A DNA stretch of 34,793 nt from Candidatus Eiseniibacteriota bacterium (GCA_005893225.1 VBOT01000125.1:1-34793); one strand, 5' to 3'. Counted from the first letter of the stretch, positions 1 to 10,504 are shown. The notes: generated from the letters alone by a model not told the origin. Numbers and translations are program-made.

Positions 1-412
1 TGCGGCGTATAAGCAACCGGAGCTGCGGCCCCCTCCGTGCCCCAGAAGACCAGAACCGAGGCGCTGGGGCAGAGAGTGGTGTTGCGCGTCAGATCCGCGA
101 ATACGGTGGCACCACCGGTCCCGGTCAGGTTATTGCAGCCGCCCGTCTCGAAGTGCCACCAGTCGGGCAGCCCCGGATCGGCGACCATCAGGTCGAACGC
201 GCTTTCCACCGCCACGACGCTGTCCTGGGCGGCTCCGAGCTGGAAGCACCCGAACAGGGTCTGAGGAATCCCGCGGGCCGTGCAGTCATAGTTAAGAGTG
301 ATCAAATGTCCGGTGCCGGTGTTGCAGGCCACGGCCGTCAGGTCCAGCCCAGCGAACGCGGCCGGCGCCGCCAGGGCGAGAAAGGCGAAGCAAAGGAGGA
401 GAGCTACTTCAT
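1..412 (-). pseudogene. Secreted protein of a three-copy family (copy C), partial and frameshifted near its start
   Basis: Read on the minus strand this is a third member of the family at 462-1221 and 1262-1988. It runs off the left edge of the window, so its C-terminus is not seen. After a hydrophobic leader ending in APAAFA it reads GLDLTAVACNT, then a Cys-containing stretch, then PDWWHFETGGCN, all alignable with the two sister copies. An ATG at 412 follows a GGGAG ribosome site at good distance, but that frame meets TAG at the third codon. The family frame is one base off, so the copy has lost or gained a base at about 405-409. No known domain is recognised; export to the periplasm or cell surface is inferred from the leader. 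The frameshift could also be an assembly error. Confidence 0.6.
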
Positions 413-461
413 CCTCGACTCCCACAAACGCATCGAGACTGCAGCCGTTCGACCCGCCCCG

Positions 462-1221
462 CTACCGATACAGCGACTTCAGCTGACCCCAGGTCCTGTT
501 CCGGGTGGGGGTCGGAGCAACGGCGAAGCTGATGGTGTTGCCAACGAGTCCGGGTCCCGAGATGACATATGGCGCGGCTTCTCCGCCGGCTTGAGCCGCG
601 GTACGGATGTTGATCAGCGCGGCTGCAGGGGGGCTAATTTGCCCGCTCGGCGTTGAGGCCCACGCCAGGACCGCCGCGATTCCGCATCCGCCACACTTGC
701 CTCCGGACTGGGTGGCATTGTCGGAGAAGAAGTTGAGATTGAAGGCGAAGTAGTTGGTGCCGGCGTTCAGCTTGATCGGCGTTGGACGCGAGACTGACAC
801 AACGAAGTGACCGCTATTGGGGCCCTGATCCCCCGGCGCGAAGGCCATGTTGCCCGTCTCCCAGGGGTTGGTCGCGCCAACGCAGAGTGACGTGCTCGGC
901 ACCAGGTCGAGCAACACGCCGCCCGCGTTGCAGCCGCCCGATTCGAAGTGCCACCAGTCGGGGAGACCCGGATCGTCCACATTCCAGGTGGGCGTCCAAG
1001 CCCACAACGCTGTCCTGAGTCGTGGTGATCTGGAAGCAGGCATACAGAGTCTGCGGAGTGCCTGGATCCGCGCAGTCGAAGTTGAACGTGGTCAAGGGGG
1101 GAGGCGTGGTGTTCGTGTTGCACGCCACCGCCGTCAGGTCCAGCCCGCCGTTGCCATCGGCCGACGCCTGCGGCGCTGGCAGGGCGAGAAGGGCACAGGA
1201 GAGTAGAAGTTCCTTGTTCAT
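462..1221 (-). pseudogene. Secreted protein of a three-copy family (copy B), frameshifted, with WGxLKxxYR C-terminus
   Basis: The start ATG at 1221 follows a strong GGAGGTGA site. Residues 1-20 form a signal peptide (MNKELLLSCALLAL, cleavage after ASA). The mature part has GLDLTAVACNTN, a Cys pair near DCADPGTPQTLYACF, PDWWHFESGGCN, a GKCGGCG cluster and the ending RTWGQLKSLYR. The first frame covers about 80 residues. The second begins just after DAHL and is open to the stop at 462. Against copies A and C the joint (about 981-985) has 4 bases where 9 are expected, which suggests a 5-base deletion rather than a single-base error. The Cys clusters suggest disulfides in an exported protein. Function unknown. 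Confidence 0.65.
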
Positions 1222-1261
1222 GGTCACCTCCGCCGCGGAGTGCGAGTCGTTCGAGCCCTCC

Positions 1262-1988
1262 CTACCGATACAACGACTTCAGCTGACCCCAAGTCCGGTT
1301 CCTGGTAGGGACCACGCCGCAGGGCACACCGCTCCCCCACTGGAGGCAGTCACCAACGAGTCCCGGTCCCGCGATGAGATATTGCGGGGCGTCTGCACGG
1401 AGGGTGGCCAGGACCGCCGACTTCCACCACAGGACGGCTCCGATGCCGCATCCGGCGCATGCGCCCCCGGACTGGGCGGCGTTGTCGGAGAAGAAGTTGA
1501 GCTCGAAGGCGAAATAGTTACCGGGGTTCAGCGTGAACGAGGTCTGTGTTGGTACAGTTGCCACGGCGAAGAAGCCAATGCCCGGACTCGGATTCTGACC
1601 CTTCGGAAGGTAGCTCACGCCGCCCACGGCCTCGGTGCCCCATGGGTTCGTCGCGCCGACGCAGAGCGAGGGGCTCGGCACCAGGCTGATCGACACGCCG
1701 CCCTCATTGCAGCCGCCCGTGCCGAAGTACCACCAGTCGGGGAGACTCGGATCGTCTACTGCGAGTCGGAGATCGGCGTCCAGGCCAACGACGCTGTCCA
1801 GGGTGGTCGTGACCTGGAAGCACGCAAACACTGTCTGCGGAGTTCCGGGATCCGAGGAAGGTCGTCGAGGGAGGAGGCTTTGTGTTGGTGTTGCAAGCGA
1901 CCACCGTCAGGTCCAGCCCCCCATACGCGAACGCCTTCGGCGCCGCCAGGGCGAGAAGGGCACAGGAGATTAGAAGGCCCTTGTTCAT
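1262..1988 (-). pseudogene. Secreted protein of a three-copy family (copy A), frameshifted, with WGxLKxxYR C-terminus
   Basis: The ATG at 1988 follows GGAGGTG. A signal peptide (MNKGLLISCALLALAAP, cleavage after AFA) leads into GLDLTVVACNTNTKPPPSTTF. There the frame breaks at about 1853: where copy B has 15 bases between TTF and the next shared codons, this copy has 4, an apparent 11-base deletion. The other frame continues as DPGTPQT, FACFQVTTTLDSVVGLDADL, PDWWYFGTGGCN, a GGACAGCG cluster and RTWGQLKSLYR to the stop at 1262. A 7-bp inverted repeat (GAGGGCC/GGCCCTC) lies just upstream of the ribosome site, around 2010-2028. The gene follows trpB on the same strand, where trpA is usual, but is unrelated to it. 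Function unknown. Confidence 0.65.
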
Positions 1989-2106
1989 GGGCACCTCCGC
2001 GCTGGAGAGGGCCAAGGCGGCCCTCGGCTGGGGAAAAGTCTAGACCCGACTCCGGGCCGCGTCACCACCTTTCTCGGAGATGGTGTTGGGGGGCCGCGCC
2101 AAGTGC

Positions 2107-3360
2107 TTACCCCCGCCCCCGCACCCGCAGCACCTCGCTGACGTCCTTGTCGCCGCGCCCCGAGAGGTTGACCAGCATGCGCGCGTCGCGCCCGATGCTG
2201 GGGCCCTCGCGCAACACCCACGCCAGCGCGTGCGCGGGCTCGAGCGCCGGGATGATGCCCTCGAGCCGCGACAGCGTCTCGAAGGCCTCGAGCGCCTCGT
2301 CGTCGGTGGCGTGGGAGTACTCGGCCAGGCCCCGATCGGCGAGCCAGGCGTGCTCGGGGCCGAGCGCCGGATAATCGAGGCCCGCAGAGACCGAGTGGGT
2401 CTCGCGGATCATGCCGCGCTCGTCCTGGAGCACCAGCGTCCGCGTGCCGTGCAGCACCCCCACGCTGTGCTCGGGGATGCGGGCGGCGTGCTTGCCGGAA
2501 TCGATCCCGAGCCCTCCCGCCTCGACCCCGACCTTGCGCACCCGGGGCTCGTCGAGGAAGGCGTGGAACAGCCCGATCGCATTGCTTCCCCCTCCCACGC
2601 AGGCCACCAGCACATCGGGGAGCCCGCCGGGTTCTGCCGCGAACTGCCGGCGCGCCTCGATCCCGATCACGCGGTGGAAATCGCGCACCAGGGTCGGGAA
2701 CGGATGCGGCCCGAGCACCGAGCCGAGCACGTAATGGGTGTCGCGCACGCGCGTCACCCAGTCGCGCAGCGCCTCGTTGATCGCGTCCTTGAGGGTACGG
2801 GTGCCGGCGTCCACCGCCCGCACCTCGGCGCCGAGGAGCTTCATGCGCTCGACGTTCAGGTGCTGGCGCCGCATATCCTCGGCGCCCATGTAGACGGTGC
2901 ACTCGAGCCCCAGGCGCGCCGCCGCGGCGGCGGTGGCGACCCCGTGCTGGCCGGCTCCGGTCTCGGCGATCACGCGCGGCTTGCCCATGCGCCGCGCGAG
3001 CAGGCACTGGCCGAGCGTGTTGTTGATCTTGTGGGCGCCGGTGTGGAGCAGGTCCTCGCGCTTGAGGAACACGCGGCAGCCCGCTCGCTCGCCGAAGCGA
3101 TGGGCCTCGATGAGCGGGCTCGGGCGTCCCGCGAACTCGCGCAGCGCCCGGTCCAGCTCGGACTGGAACGCCGGGTCCGAGCGGGCGCGGGCGTATTCCT
3201 CGGCGAGCTGGTCGAGCGCGTGGATCAGCGTCTCGGGCACGAACCGGCCACCGTAGGGGCCGAAGTGTCCGCCGGCGTCGGGGAGCTCCGGAGTCTCCGT
3301 CATCGGCACCGCAGCGGCCCGACCGACGCCGCGCTCTCCATGAACCTCGCGTCGTTCCAT
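2107..3360 (-). CDS. trpB: Tryptophan synthase beta chain
   Basis: Makes tryptophan from indole and serine with pyridoxal phosphate. The whole fold is present: [16 protein letters not shown] near the N-terminus, [14 protein letters not shown] with the PLP lysine at about residue 111, ETGAGQHG, the phosphate-binding GGGSNAIG near 258 and NLSGRGDKD near the C-terminus. The length of 417 residues is usual. ATG at 3360 has an excellent GAGGAGAGGG site; an internal Met at 3303 would match the family N-terminus better but has a poor site. It lies 9 bases after trpF and is the last trp gene seen. The partner alpha chain gene trpA is not in the window. Confidence 0.97.
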   Translation of the reverse strand: MERREVHGERGVGRAAAVPMTETPELPDAGGHFGPYGGRFVPETLIHALDQLAEEYARARSDPAFQSELDRALREFAGRPSPLIEAHRFGERAGCRVFLKREDLLHTGAHKINNTLGQCLLARRMGKPRVIAETGAGQHGVATAAAAARLGLECTVYMGAEDMRRQHLNVERMKLLGAEVRAVDAGTRTLKDAINEALRDWVTRVRDTHYVLGSVLGPHPFPTLVRDFHRVIGIEARRQFAAEPGGLPDVLVACVGGGSNAIGLFHAFLDEPRVRKVGVEAGGLGIDSGKHAARIPEHSVGVLHGTRTLVLQDERGMIRETHSVSAGLDYPALGPEHAWLADRGLAEYSHATDDEALEAFETLSRLEGIIPALEPAHALAWVLREGPSIGRDARMLVNLSGRGDKDVSEVLRVRGRG

Positions 3361-3369
3361 GCCCTCTCC

Positions 3370-4017
3370 TCAGGACCCGGCGTCACGGCGCTCATCGCTT
3401 GCCCGCACCGCGGCCACGAAGCGACGCACGCGGAGCTCGTCCTTGATGCCGGGCGCCGACTCCAGCCTCGAGGAGGCATCCACGCCGTAAGGGAGCACGC
3501 GCTCGATCGCGGCCGCCACGTTGTCGCCATCGAGGCCTCCGGCGAGCAGCACCGGCCTCGAGGCGGCCACGATGCGGGCGGTCTCCCAGGGGAAGCTCTC
3601 GCCCGTGCCTCCGGGGAGGCTCGGATGGGCCGAGTCGAGGAGCACCAGGTGCCGCTCGGAGGGGAGCGGCTCGATGATCGAGCCGTCGGCCGCCACGGGA
3701 ATCGCGAAGCTCACCGGCAGCGGAAAGTCCTCCGGCCAGCTCGACGGATCCACGCGATGGAGCTGGAGCCGCTCGGCCGAGGCGAGCGCCGCGAGCCGCA
3801 GCGCCTCGTCAGGATGCGGCCCGACCAGCACGGCCACCGCCACCGGGCCGGGCACGGCCGCCACGATCTCCGCCGCGCGCTCTGCCGCGATTCGCCGCGG
3901 GCCATCGCCGTTCAGGACGAACCCCAGCCAGTCGGCTCCCGCTTCCCGGGCCACGCGAGCGTCGGCGAGCCGCGTGAGGCCGCACACCTTGACCACGGTG
4001 TGCAGGGCCGGGGTCAT
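3370..4017 (-). CDS. trpF: Phosphoribosylanthranilate isomerase
   Basis: Catalyses the Amadori rearrangement of N-(5-phosphoribosyl)anthranilate to CdRP. The 215-residue protein is a single beta/alpha barrel with VKVCGLTR near the N-terminus (general base Cys at about residue 12), the acid in LLDSAHP near 128, and the phosphate-binding LLAGGLDGDNV and GVDASSRLES loops. The start ATG at 4017 overlaps the trpC stop in an ATGA arrangement, so translation is probably coupled. Trp order here is E-G-D-C-F-B with trpC and trpF as separate genes. Confidence 0.96.
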   Translation of the reverse strand: MTPALHTVVKVCGLTRLADARVAREAGADWLGFVLNGDGPRRIAAERAAEIVAAVPGPVAVAVLVGPHPDEALRLAALASAERLQLHRVDPSSWPEDFPLPVSFAIPVAADGSIIEPLPSERHLVLLDSAHPSLPGGTGESFPWETARIVAASRPVLLAGGLDGDNVAAAIERVLPYGVDASSRLESAPGIKDELRVRRFVAAVRASDERRDAGS

Positions 4018-4856
4018 GACCCGGCGGCCGCTCGCGCCAGCGTGGCCAGGGTGGCGGCGGGATCGGGGCTGCGCATGAACGCCTCCCCCACCAGCACGGC
4101 GTCGCACCGCGTCTGCCGCAGGCGGGCGAGATGCTCGGGCGCCGAGAGTCCGCTCTCCGCGACCGCGGTCACGAGCGGGGGGACGTGCGGCAGGAGCTCG
4201 AAGCTGGTCTCGAGATCCACCTCGAAGGTGTCGAGGTCGCGGTTGTTGATCCCGACCAGCGTGGCGCCGCTCACGATCGCCCGCCGGAGCTCGTCGCGGC
4301 TGTGCACCTCGACCAGGCAATCGAGCCCGAGCAGGCGGGCCTCGGTGATGAGGCGCTGGAGCAGCACCGCCGAGAGCAGCGCCGCGATCAGCAGCACGCC
4401 ATCGGCCCCGCGCACGGCGGCGTCCAGCACCTGGTAGGAGTCGAGCACGAAGTCCTTGAGCAGGATCGGCACGCGCACCGCCGGACGCACCGCGTCCACC
4501 CAGTCGAGCTGGCCGAGGAAGTGGTCGGGCTCGGTGACCAGCGAGATCGCCGCCGCGCCGCCCGACTCGTAGAGCCGCGCGGTCGCCACCGGGTCGATCT
4601 CGGCGTTGAGCACTCCCGCGGACGGCGAGGCGCGCTTGACCTCGCACACGAGTCGCAGCGGCTCCGCCGCCCGCCCGCGCCGCAGCGGGCGCTCGAGCCT
4701 GCCGGCAGGTAGAGCGGGCCCGAGCCGCGAGCGCAGCACGTGCGCCGGGGTGCGCAGCTTGGCCTCCTCGATCCGCCGCCGACGGTCGCCGGCGATGCGC
4801 TGGAGGAAGCCCGGCTCGGGCTTGCGGGTCGTGACGCCGCGCGGCGTCGTGGTCAT
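4014..4856 (-). CDS. trpC: Indole-3-glycerol-phosphate synthase
   Basis: Closes the indole ring from CdRP in tryptophan synthesis. The 280-residue beta/alpha barrel shows CEVKRASPSAG (catalytic Lys), LVTEPDHFLG, LLKDFVLDSYQV, LVEVHSRDEL (Glu), GINNRDLDTFEVD (Asn/Arg) and VAESGL (Glu-Ser), in the family order. It starts at ATG 4856, 13 bases after the trpD stop, and overlaps trpF by 4 bases. A somewhat long Arg-rich N-terminal helix precedes the barrel. Confidence 0.97.
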   Translation of the reverse strand: MTTTPRGVTTRKPEPGFLQRIAGDRRRRIEEAKLRTPAHVLRSRLGPALPAGRLERPLRRGRAAEPLRLVCEVKRASPSAGVLNAEIDPVATARLYESGGAAAISLVTEPDHFLGQLDWVDAVRPAVRVPILLKDFVLDSYQVLDAAVRGADGVLLIAALLSAVLLQRLITEARLLGLDCLVEVHSRDELRRAIVSGATLVGINNRDLDTFEVDLETSFELLPHVPPLVTAVAESGLSAPEHLARLRQTRCDAVLVGEAFMRSPDPAATLATLARAAAGS

Positions 4857-4869
4857 GGCTCCGCTCTCC

Positions 4870-5877
4870 TCAGCCCCGGAATCCCGCCAGCTCGTTCAGC
4901 TTCTCGGCCGCCGCCCCGCTGTCGATCGCCTGCGCGGCGCGCTGGACGCCGTCCTCGAGGTCGTGCGCCGCCCCCGCCACCGCGAGCGCCGCCGCGGTGT
5001 TGAGCAGCACGATGTCCCGCGCCGCCCCGGGCTGGCCGCTCAGGATGCGCCGGATCTTCTCGGCGTTGGCGGCCGCGTCGGCGCCCGCGATGTCCGTCCG
5101 GTCCTGATGCGCGAGACCCAGCTCGCGAGGGTCCAGCTCGAACTCGCGCACCGTGCCGTCGTGGAGCTCGGCCACGTGCGTCACGTCGAAGGCCGTGATC
5201 TCGTCGAGGCCGTCGCGCCCGTGCACCACCCAGGCGCGCTCGCTGCCGAGCGCCTTCAGCACCTCGGCGACCGGGCGCACCAGGGCGTCGGCGTAGACTC
5301 CCAGCAGCTGGCGCGTGGCCCCGGCGGGATTGCTGAGCGGGCCGAGCACGTTGAACACGGTGCGCAGCCCGATCTCGCGCCGCGGCCCCGCGGCGTGCCG
5401 CAGCGCGGTGTGGTAATTGGGAGCGAACAGGAACGTGATGCCGAGGAGGTCGAGCGACCGGGCCGCGCTCTCGGGGGTGAGATCGATGCGCACCCCCAGC
5501 GACTCCAGCACGTCGGCGCTCCCGGTGCGGCTCGAGACCGCGCGGTTCCCGTGCTTGGCCACCGCCACCCCGCACGAGGCGGTGACGAGCGCCACCGTGG
5601 TCGAGATGTTGAAGGTCCCGGCGTTGTCCCCGCCGGTGCCGCAGGTGTCGAGCAGCGGGCTCCGGCGGGTACGGATCGGCGCCACGCGGCGGCGCAGCGC
5701 CTCGGCCATGCCCGTGATCTCGCCCGGGCTCTCGCCCTTCATGCGGAGCGCGACCGCGAGCGCCCCGATCTGGGCGGGCGTGGCCTCGCCCGCCAGCACC
5801 TGCTCCATACTGGCGCGCGCCAGATCGCGCGGCAGGTCCTCGTGCAGCACGGCGCGGGCGATGGCGGTCTGGATCAC
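4870..5877 (-). CDS. trpD: Anthranilate phosphoribosyltransferase
   Basis: Transfers phosphoribose from PRPP to anthranilate. Starts with GTG at 5877, which overlaps the trpG stop as GTGA; no ATG fits the family N-terminus. The 335 residues contain the PRPP-binding [27 protein letters not shown] and the metal-binding GLDEIT region. It is a free-standing enzyme, not fused to trpG as in Escherichia coli. Long frames running into it from upstream are out-of-frame readings of trpG. Confidence 0.96.
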   Translation of the reverse strand: MIQTAIARAVLHEDLPRDLARASMEQVLAGEATPAQIGALAVALRMKGESPGEITGMAEALRRRVAPIRTRRSPLLDTCGTGGDNAGTFNISTTVALVTASCGVAVAKHGNRAVSSRTGSADVLESLGVRIDLTPESAARSLDLLGITFLFAPNYHTALRHAAGPRREIGLRTVFNVLGPLSNPAGATRQLLGVYADALVRPVAEVLKALGSERAWVVHGRDGLDEITAFDVTHVAELHDGTVREFELDPRELGLAHQDRTDIAGADAAANAEKIRRILSGQPGAARDIVLLNTAAALAVAGAAHDLEDGVQRAAQAIDSGAAAEKLNELAGFRG

Positions 5878-6464
5878 CGGGGGACGCTCCGGTGCTGGCG
5901 GCACAGGGTGAGGAAGTTCTCGATCAGCTTGAGCCCCGGGCGCGTCAGCACCGACTCGGGGTGGAACTGCACGCCCCAGGTCTCGTGCTCCTTGTGCTTG
6001 AGGCCCATGATCTCTCCCTCGGGCGTCCACGCCACCACCTCGAGCACCTCGGGAACGGATTCGCGCTCGACGATCAGCGAATGGTAGCGCGTGGCCTCGA
6101 AGGGATTGTCGAGCCCCGCGAACAGGCCGCGTCCGCGGTGGAGGATGGGGCTGGTCTTGCCGTGCATGAGGCGCGGGGCGCGCACGATCCGGCCGCCGTA
6201 GACCTCCCCGATCGCCTGATGCCCGAGGCACACGCCCAGCACCGGCACGCTGCCCGCCAGCGCGCGGATCGCCTCCTCCGAGATCCCGGAGTCGCGCGGC
6301 TCGCCGGGACCGGGCGAGATCACCAGCCCCTCGAGCGGCTTGGCCGCCAGGGCCTTCACTTCGATCGCGTCGTTGCGATACACCTCCAGCTCGGCCCCCA
6401 GGGTCCCCAGGTACTGGACCAGGTTATAGGTGAAGGAGTCGTAGTTGTCGATGACCGCGATCAC
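5874..6464 (-). CDS. trpG: Anthranilate synthase component II (glutamine amidotransferase)
   Basis: Releases ammonia from glutamine for the TrpE subunit; the family can also be shared with PABA synthase (pabA). The 196-residue class I amidotransferase has [11 protein letters not shown] at the N-terminus, the oxyanion loop SPGPGEP, the nucleophile Cys in [13 protein letters not shown] and the His/Glu pair in [11 protein letters not shown]. It starts with GTG at 6464, overlapping the trpE stop as GTGA. This is one of two successive GTGA junctions (E-G and G-D), suggesting tightly coupled translation of the complex. Confidence 0.96.
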   Translation of the reverse strand: MIAVIDNYDSFTYNLVQYLGTLGAELEVYRNDAIEVKALAAKPLEGLVISPGPGEPRDSGISEEAIRALAGSVPVLGVCLGHQAIGEVYGGRIVRAPRLMHGKTSPILHRGRGLFAGLDNPFEATRYHSLIVERESVPEVLEVVAWTPEGEIMGLKHKEHETWGVQFHPESVLTRPGLKLIENFLTLCRQHRSVPR

Positions 6465-7927
6465 GGCGTGCCCCGCTCGGCGCGCTGCACGGCGAGCCAC
6501 AGCGCACGGCCCTTGTTGAGGGTCTCCTCCCACTCGCGCTCGGGCTCGGAGTCGGCCACGATCCCGGCCCCCACACCCCAGTAAGCCTTGCCGTCGGCGT
6601 ACACCAGGGTGCGGATCGCGATGCAGAGGTCGAGGTTCCCGTGGTAGTCGAAGTGCCCGACCGCTCCGGCGTAGACGCCGCGGCGCACCGGCTCGAGGTC
6701 CTCGATGATCTCCATCGCGCGCACCTTGGGAGCGCCCGAGACGGTGCCGGCCGGAAAGCAGGCCCGCACGATGTCGAGCGGCTCGAGGCCCGACCGGAGA
6801 CGCCCGCGCACGTTGGACACCAGGTGCATGACCTGGGAGTAGCGCTCGACCCTCATGTACTCGTTGGTCTCGACCGAGCCGTACTCGGCCACCCGGCCGA
6901 CGTCGTTCCGCCCCAGATCGACCAGCATCACGTGCTCGGCGCGCTCCTTGTCGCTCGCGCACAGCTCCTCCTCGAGCCGGCGATCCTCGTCGGGAGACCG
7001 GCCGCGCGGGCGGGTTCCCGCGATCGGGCGGACCTCGATCACGCTGTCGGTGCGCCGCACCAGCACCTCGGGTGACGATCCCACCAGCGAGCAGGCGCCG
7101 AGCCGCAGGAAGTACATGTAGGGCGACGGGTTGGTCACGCGCAAGGCCCGATAGGCCTCGAACGCCGGGCGCGTGACGGGGATGCTCATGCGGTGGCTCA
7201 GCACCACCTGGAAGATGTCGCCCGCCCGGATGTGCTCGCGGGCACGATCGACGGCGGCGAGGAAACCCGGGCCGGTGGCGGTCGACATCGGCTCTCCCGG
7301 CACCGCCCCGGGACTCTCGTCGGACCAGGCGATCGGCGCCCGGAGCCGCTGCACCTCGGCCTCGAGACGCTCCACCGCGTCGCGATAGGCGGCCTCCGGG
7401 TGGTCGCCGCCGCGCGCGTGCGTCACCACCTTGAGCGTGTGGGTCAGGTTGTCGAAGACGCTGACCACGTCTCCGAACATGAAGACCGCATCGGGCAGCC
7501 CGAGGTCGTCCTGGGCTCGCGCCGGCAGGCGCTCGAACCAACGCACCGCGTCGAAGCCCAGATAGCCGACCGCCCCGCCGCAGAACCGGGGCAGGCCGGG
7601 GAGCGGCACCGCCTGGTGGCTCCGCAGCAGCTCGGCGAGCTCGGCCAGCGGGTGCCCGGCGCAGGGGATCGTGCGGTCGCCGCGCAGGATCTCGCAGCGA
7701 TCGCCGCGGGCCACGAACACCTGGGAGGGCCGGCTGCCGAGCAGCGAGTAACGGCCCCACTTCTCGCCTCCCTCCACGCTCTCGAGCAGGAAGGCGTAGG
7801 AGCCGCCGTCGATCTTCCGGAATGCCGAGACCGGCGTGTCGTGGTCGGCGAAGATCTCGCGGTACACTGGCACCAGCTTCCCTCCCCGCGCCAGCGACCG
7901 GAACTCGGAGAGCGAGGGAACGATCAT
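6461..7927 (-). CDS. trpE: Anthranilate synthase component I
   Basis: Makes anthranilate from chorismate with ammonia from TrpG. The 488-residue protein has the N-terminal LLES motif (in [11 protein letters not shown]) of the tryptophan feedback site, then the chorismate-binding domain with [18 protein letters not shown], the metal-binding [28 protein letters not shown] and the C-terminal [10 protein letters not shown]. The LLES motif argues for TrpE rather than PabB. The start ATG at 7927 overlaps the recN stop as ATGA, so the trp genes appear to be read through from recN. No leader peptide or attenuator is seen ahead of it. Confidence 0.96.
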   Translation of the reverse strand: MIVPSLSEFRSLARGGKLVPVYREIFADHDTPVSAFRKIDGGSYAFLLESVEGGEKWGRYSLLGSRPSQVFVARGDRCEILRGDRTIPCAGHPLAELAELLRSHQAVPLPGLPRFCGGAVGYLGFDAVRWFERLPARAQDDLGLPDAVFMFGDVVSVFDNLTHTLKVVTHARGGDHPEAAYRDAVERLEAEVQRLRAPIAWSDESPGAVPGEPMSTATGPGFLAAVDRAREHIRAGDIFQVVLSHRMSIPVTRPAFEAYRALRVTNPSPYMYFLRLGACSLVGSSPEVLVRRTDSVIEVRPIAGTRPRGRSPDEDRRLEEELCASDKERAEHVMLVDLGRNDVGRVAEYGSVETNEYMRVERYSQVMHLVSNVRGRLRSGLEPLDIVRACFPAGTVSGAPKVRAMEIIEDLEPVRRGVYAGAVGHFDYHGNLDLCIAIRTLVYADGKAYWGVGAGIVADSEPEREWEETLNKGRALWLAVQRAERGTP

Positions 7928-9618
7928 CGCGATCCTTGCCGTGCGGGGGGTGCGAGCAACTCGCGGGCCTGGCGGCGCGTGGTGTCGGTGACGCGGTCGC
8001 CCGCCAGCATGCGGGCCAGCTCGTCGATGCGAGCGGCGGGCTCGAGCGGCTCGACGCGCACCCGCGTCCGCCCTCCCTCTACCTGCTTTGAGACGCGGAA
8101 GTGCTGCTGGGCAAGAGCCGCGATCATGGGAAGGTGGGTCACGCAAACGATCTGGCGGTGCTGCGCCAGCTGCCGGAGGCGTTCCCCGACCGCCTGGGCC
8201 ACCGCACCGCCGACGCCGGAATCTACTTCATCGAAGATCAGAACGTCAACGCGATCACGGGCTTCCAGCGTCACCTTCAAGGCCAGCATGACCCGCGAGA
8301 GCTCCCCGCCCGAGACGATGCGCTGGAGTGGGCGCGGCGGCTCGCCCGGGTTGGGCGCGAACTGCAGCTCGACCTCGTCGAGCCCGTGGGGCAGGAGCGC
8401 CTCCTCGCCCGTCCGGGAGCGGACCGCGAATTCCAGCCGCGCCCGCTTCATCCCGAGCGGGCCGAGCTGTCCGCTGAGGACATCGCTCCATTTCTTCGCC
8501 CCCGCCTGCCGCGAACGGCTCAGCGAACGGCCGGCCGCGAGACATCGGGCGAGTGCCTGCTCGCGCTGCTCGCGCGCCCGCTCGAGGCTCTGTTCCGCGT
8601 TCTCGCCGGCGCCGAGCTCGCTCTCGAGCTCGTCCCTCCAGCGCAAGAGCTCGGGAACGCTCTTCCGGTGCTTGCGCGTGAGCCGGCCGATCAGCTCGCG
8701 CCGCGCCTCCAGGGTCTCGAGCACTTCGGGATCGGATTCGAGGCAGCTCGCGTACTCGGCCAGCGAGCGCGCCGCCTCGCCGGCGGCGAGGCGCGCCTCG
8801 TCGAGCATCGGCCCGATCTCGGCCAGGCTCGGGTCGAGGGCCGCGGCGCCCTCGACGGCGTGGGCGGCCGAATGGAGCCCCTCGAGCGCCGCCCCGGGAG
8901 TCTCGGAGAGACGCTGGAGCGCCTGACTCACCAGCTCCCGCAGGCGATCGGTGTGGGCGAGACGGGCCGTCTCGCGCCGCAGCGTCTCCTCCTCTCCCTC
9001 GCGGAGGTTCGCCGCGTCGATCTCGCGCAGCGCTTCCGCCATCCAGCCGCGGCGGTCGGCGAGGGTCAGGAGCGATTGCTCGAGCCGCTCGAGATCGCTG
9101 CCCGCCTCACGCAGCGCCGCCAGGGCCTCGGCGTAGCGCGCGCGGGCCTCGGAGAGCCCGCTCAGCCGGTCCAGGGTCTCCAGGGCGGCGTTGGGACGCA
9201 GGAGGCTCTGGTGCTCGTGCTGTCCGTGCAGGTCGGCAAGGACGTCGCCCAGGCGCGAGAGCGCCGCCTGTGTGACGGGCGACTGGTTGACGGTCGCCCG
9301 GCTCCGGCCCTGGGCCTGGACCTCGCGGCGCACGATCAGGGTCTCGCCGTCGAACTCGAGCCCCCATTCCGAGAGCAGCTCGGCCACGCGGCGCGCGCTG
9401 TCGCCCGCGAGGCGGAATTCCCCCTCGACCCAGGCGGCCCGGGCTCCTTCGCGCACCACGTCGGCGGGTGCCCGCTCGCCCACCAGCAGGCTCATCGACT
9501 CGATCAGCAGCGACTTCCCGGCGCCGGTCTCGCCGCTGATCACGTTGAGCCCGGGGCCGAACTCGACTTCGGCGCGCTCCACCAGGGCGAGCTCGGAGAG
9601 GGTCAGGCGCTCGAGCAT
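7924..9618 (-). CDS. recN: DNA repair protein RecN (SMC-like ATPase)
   Basis: Acts in double-strand break repair as an SMC-family ATPase. Residues 29-36 are the Walker [10 protein letters not shown] long Glu/Arg-rich coiled-coil region fills about 150-370 with a central turn. The C-terminal half carries the ABC signature [15 protein letters not shown], Walker [14 protein letters not shown] and the His-switch region [15 protein letters not shown]. The 564-residue length is typical. The start ATG at 9618 comes one base after the nadK stop. The order nadK-recN is common; recN-trpE coupling is not. Confidence 0.96.
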   Translation of the reverse strand: MLERLTLSELALVERAEVEFGPGLNVISGETGAGKSLLIESMSLLVGERAPADVVREGARAAWVEGEFRLAGDSARRVAELLSEWGLEFDGETLIVRREVQAQGRSRATVNQSPVTQAALSRLGDVLADLHGQHEHQSLLRPNAALETLDRLSGLSEARARYAEALAALREAGSDLERLEQSLLTLADRRGWMAEALREIDAANLREGEEETLRRETARLAHTDRLRELVSQALQRLSETPGAALEGLHSAAHAVEGAAALDPSLAEIGPMLDEARLAAGEAARSLAEYASCLESDPEVLETLEARRELIGRLTRKHRKSVPELLRWRDELESELGAGENAEQSLERAREQREQALARCLAAGRSLSRSRQAGAKKWSDVLSGQLGPLGMKRARLEFAVRSRTGEEALLPHGLDEVELQFAPNPGEPPRPLQRIVSGGELSRVMLALKVTLEARDRVDVLIFDEVDSGVGGAVAQAVGERLRQLAQHRQIVCVTHLPMIAALAQQHFRVSKQVEGGRTRVRVEPLEPAARIDELARMLAGDRVTDTTRRQARELLAPPARQGSR

Positions 9619-9619
9619 T

Positions 9620-10504
9620 TCACAGGCTGCGCCGCACGCTGCCCTGCCAGCCGAGCTTCGACTTGAGCACGCGCGCGAAGGGACGCTCCGGGTTCTCGAA
9701 CACGCGCACCCGGGTGCGGTCGAGGCGAACCCGGACCTCGTCCCCCGCTTCGAGCTCGAGCTGCTCCTGGCCGTCCAGGAGGAGCAGGATCCGGTCCGAG
9801 GAGCCGAGGACGACAACCGACGCCTCGGACCCGGCGGCGAGTACCAGCGAGCGGCTGCCCAGCGAGTGCGCGCACACCGGGGTCACGACCAGCGCCTCGA
9901 CATCGGGAGCGAGCACCGGGCCTCCGGCCGAAAGGGAGTAGGCGGTCGAGCCGGCCGCCCCGGAGGCGATCAGGCCGTCGGCCACCAGGTGCCCGATGTC
10001 GTGCCCCAGTGCCCGGAGCCTCAGATGCAGCGCCGCATAGCCGCCGGCGCCCTTGATCACGGCATCGTTCACGGCGAGGCCGCGCCGCACCGTCCGCTCG
10101 CGGCGCCGCACCACGGCGCGCAGCACCCGCCGGCGCGCCACCGGCCACTCCCCCGCCAGCGCGCGGCGCAGCGCGCGGTCGAGCTCGGGAGCCTCGGCGA
10201 CGGTCAGGAACCCGAGCCCGCCGAGGTTCACGGGCAGCAGCGTCCCGCGCCGTCCGGCCAGGGCGCGGGCGCCGGCGAGAGCGGTGCCGTCGCCGCCCAG
10301 GGACAGCAGGATCCCGCACCACTGGGCGAGGCTCTGGAGCGGATGGCCGCCGAGCCCCATCTCGGCGGCGAGGCGCTCGTCGAGGCGCACCTCGTTGCCG
10401 CTTCTCCGGAGCCGGGACAGGAGACGCGCCGCCTGGCGCCGCACTGCCGGGCGTCCGGTATGGCCGAGGATCGCGAGGCGTATCCGGCGACCGCTCCGCC
10501 TCAT
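9620..10504 (-). CDS. nadK: NAD kinase
   Basis: Phosphorylates NAD to NADP. The 294-residue protein has the kinase motif GGDGT at residues 70-74, NLGGLGFL just after it, the NDAVIKG segment near 150, and the glycine-rich ASGAAGSTAYSLSAGGP loop. The start ATG at 10504 overlaps the dxs stop as ATGA. The N-terminus (RIRLAILGHTGRPA) is the usual first strand of the family, preceded by a short basic stretch. Confidence 0.96.
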   Translation of the reverse strand: MRRSGRRIRLAILGHTGRPAVRRQAARLLSRLRRSGNEVRLDERLAAEMGLGGHPLQSLAQWCGILLSLGGDGTALAGARALAGRRGTLLPVNLGGLGFLTVAEAPELDRALRRALAGEWPVARRRVLRAVVRRRERTVRRGLAVNDAVIKGAGGYAALHLRLRALGHDIGHLVADGLIASGAAGSTAYSLSAGGPVLAPDVEALVVTPVCAHSLGSRSLVLAAGSEASVVVLGSSDRILLLLDGQEQLELEAGDEVRVRLDRTRVRVFENPERPFARVLKSKLGWQGSVRRSL

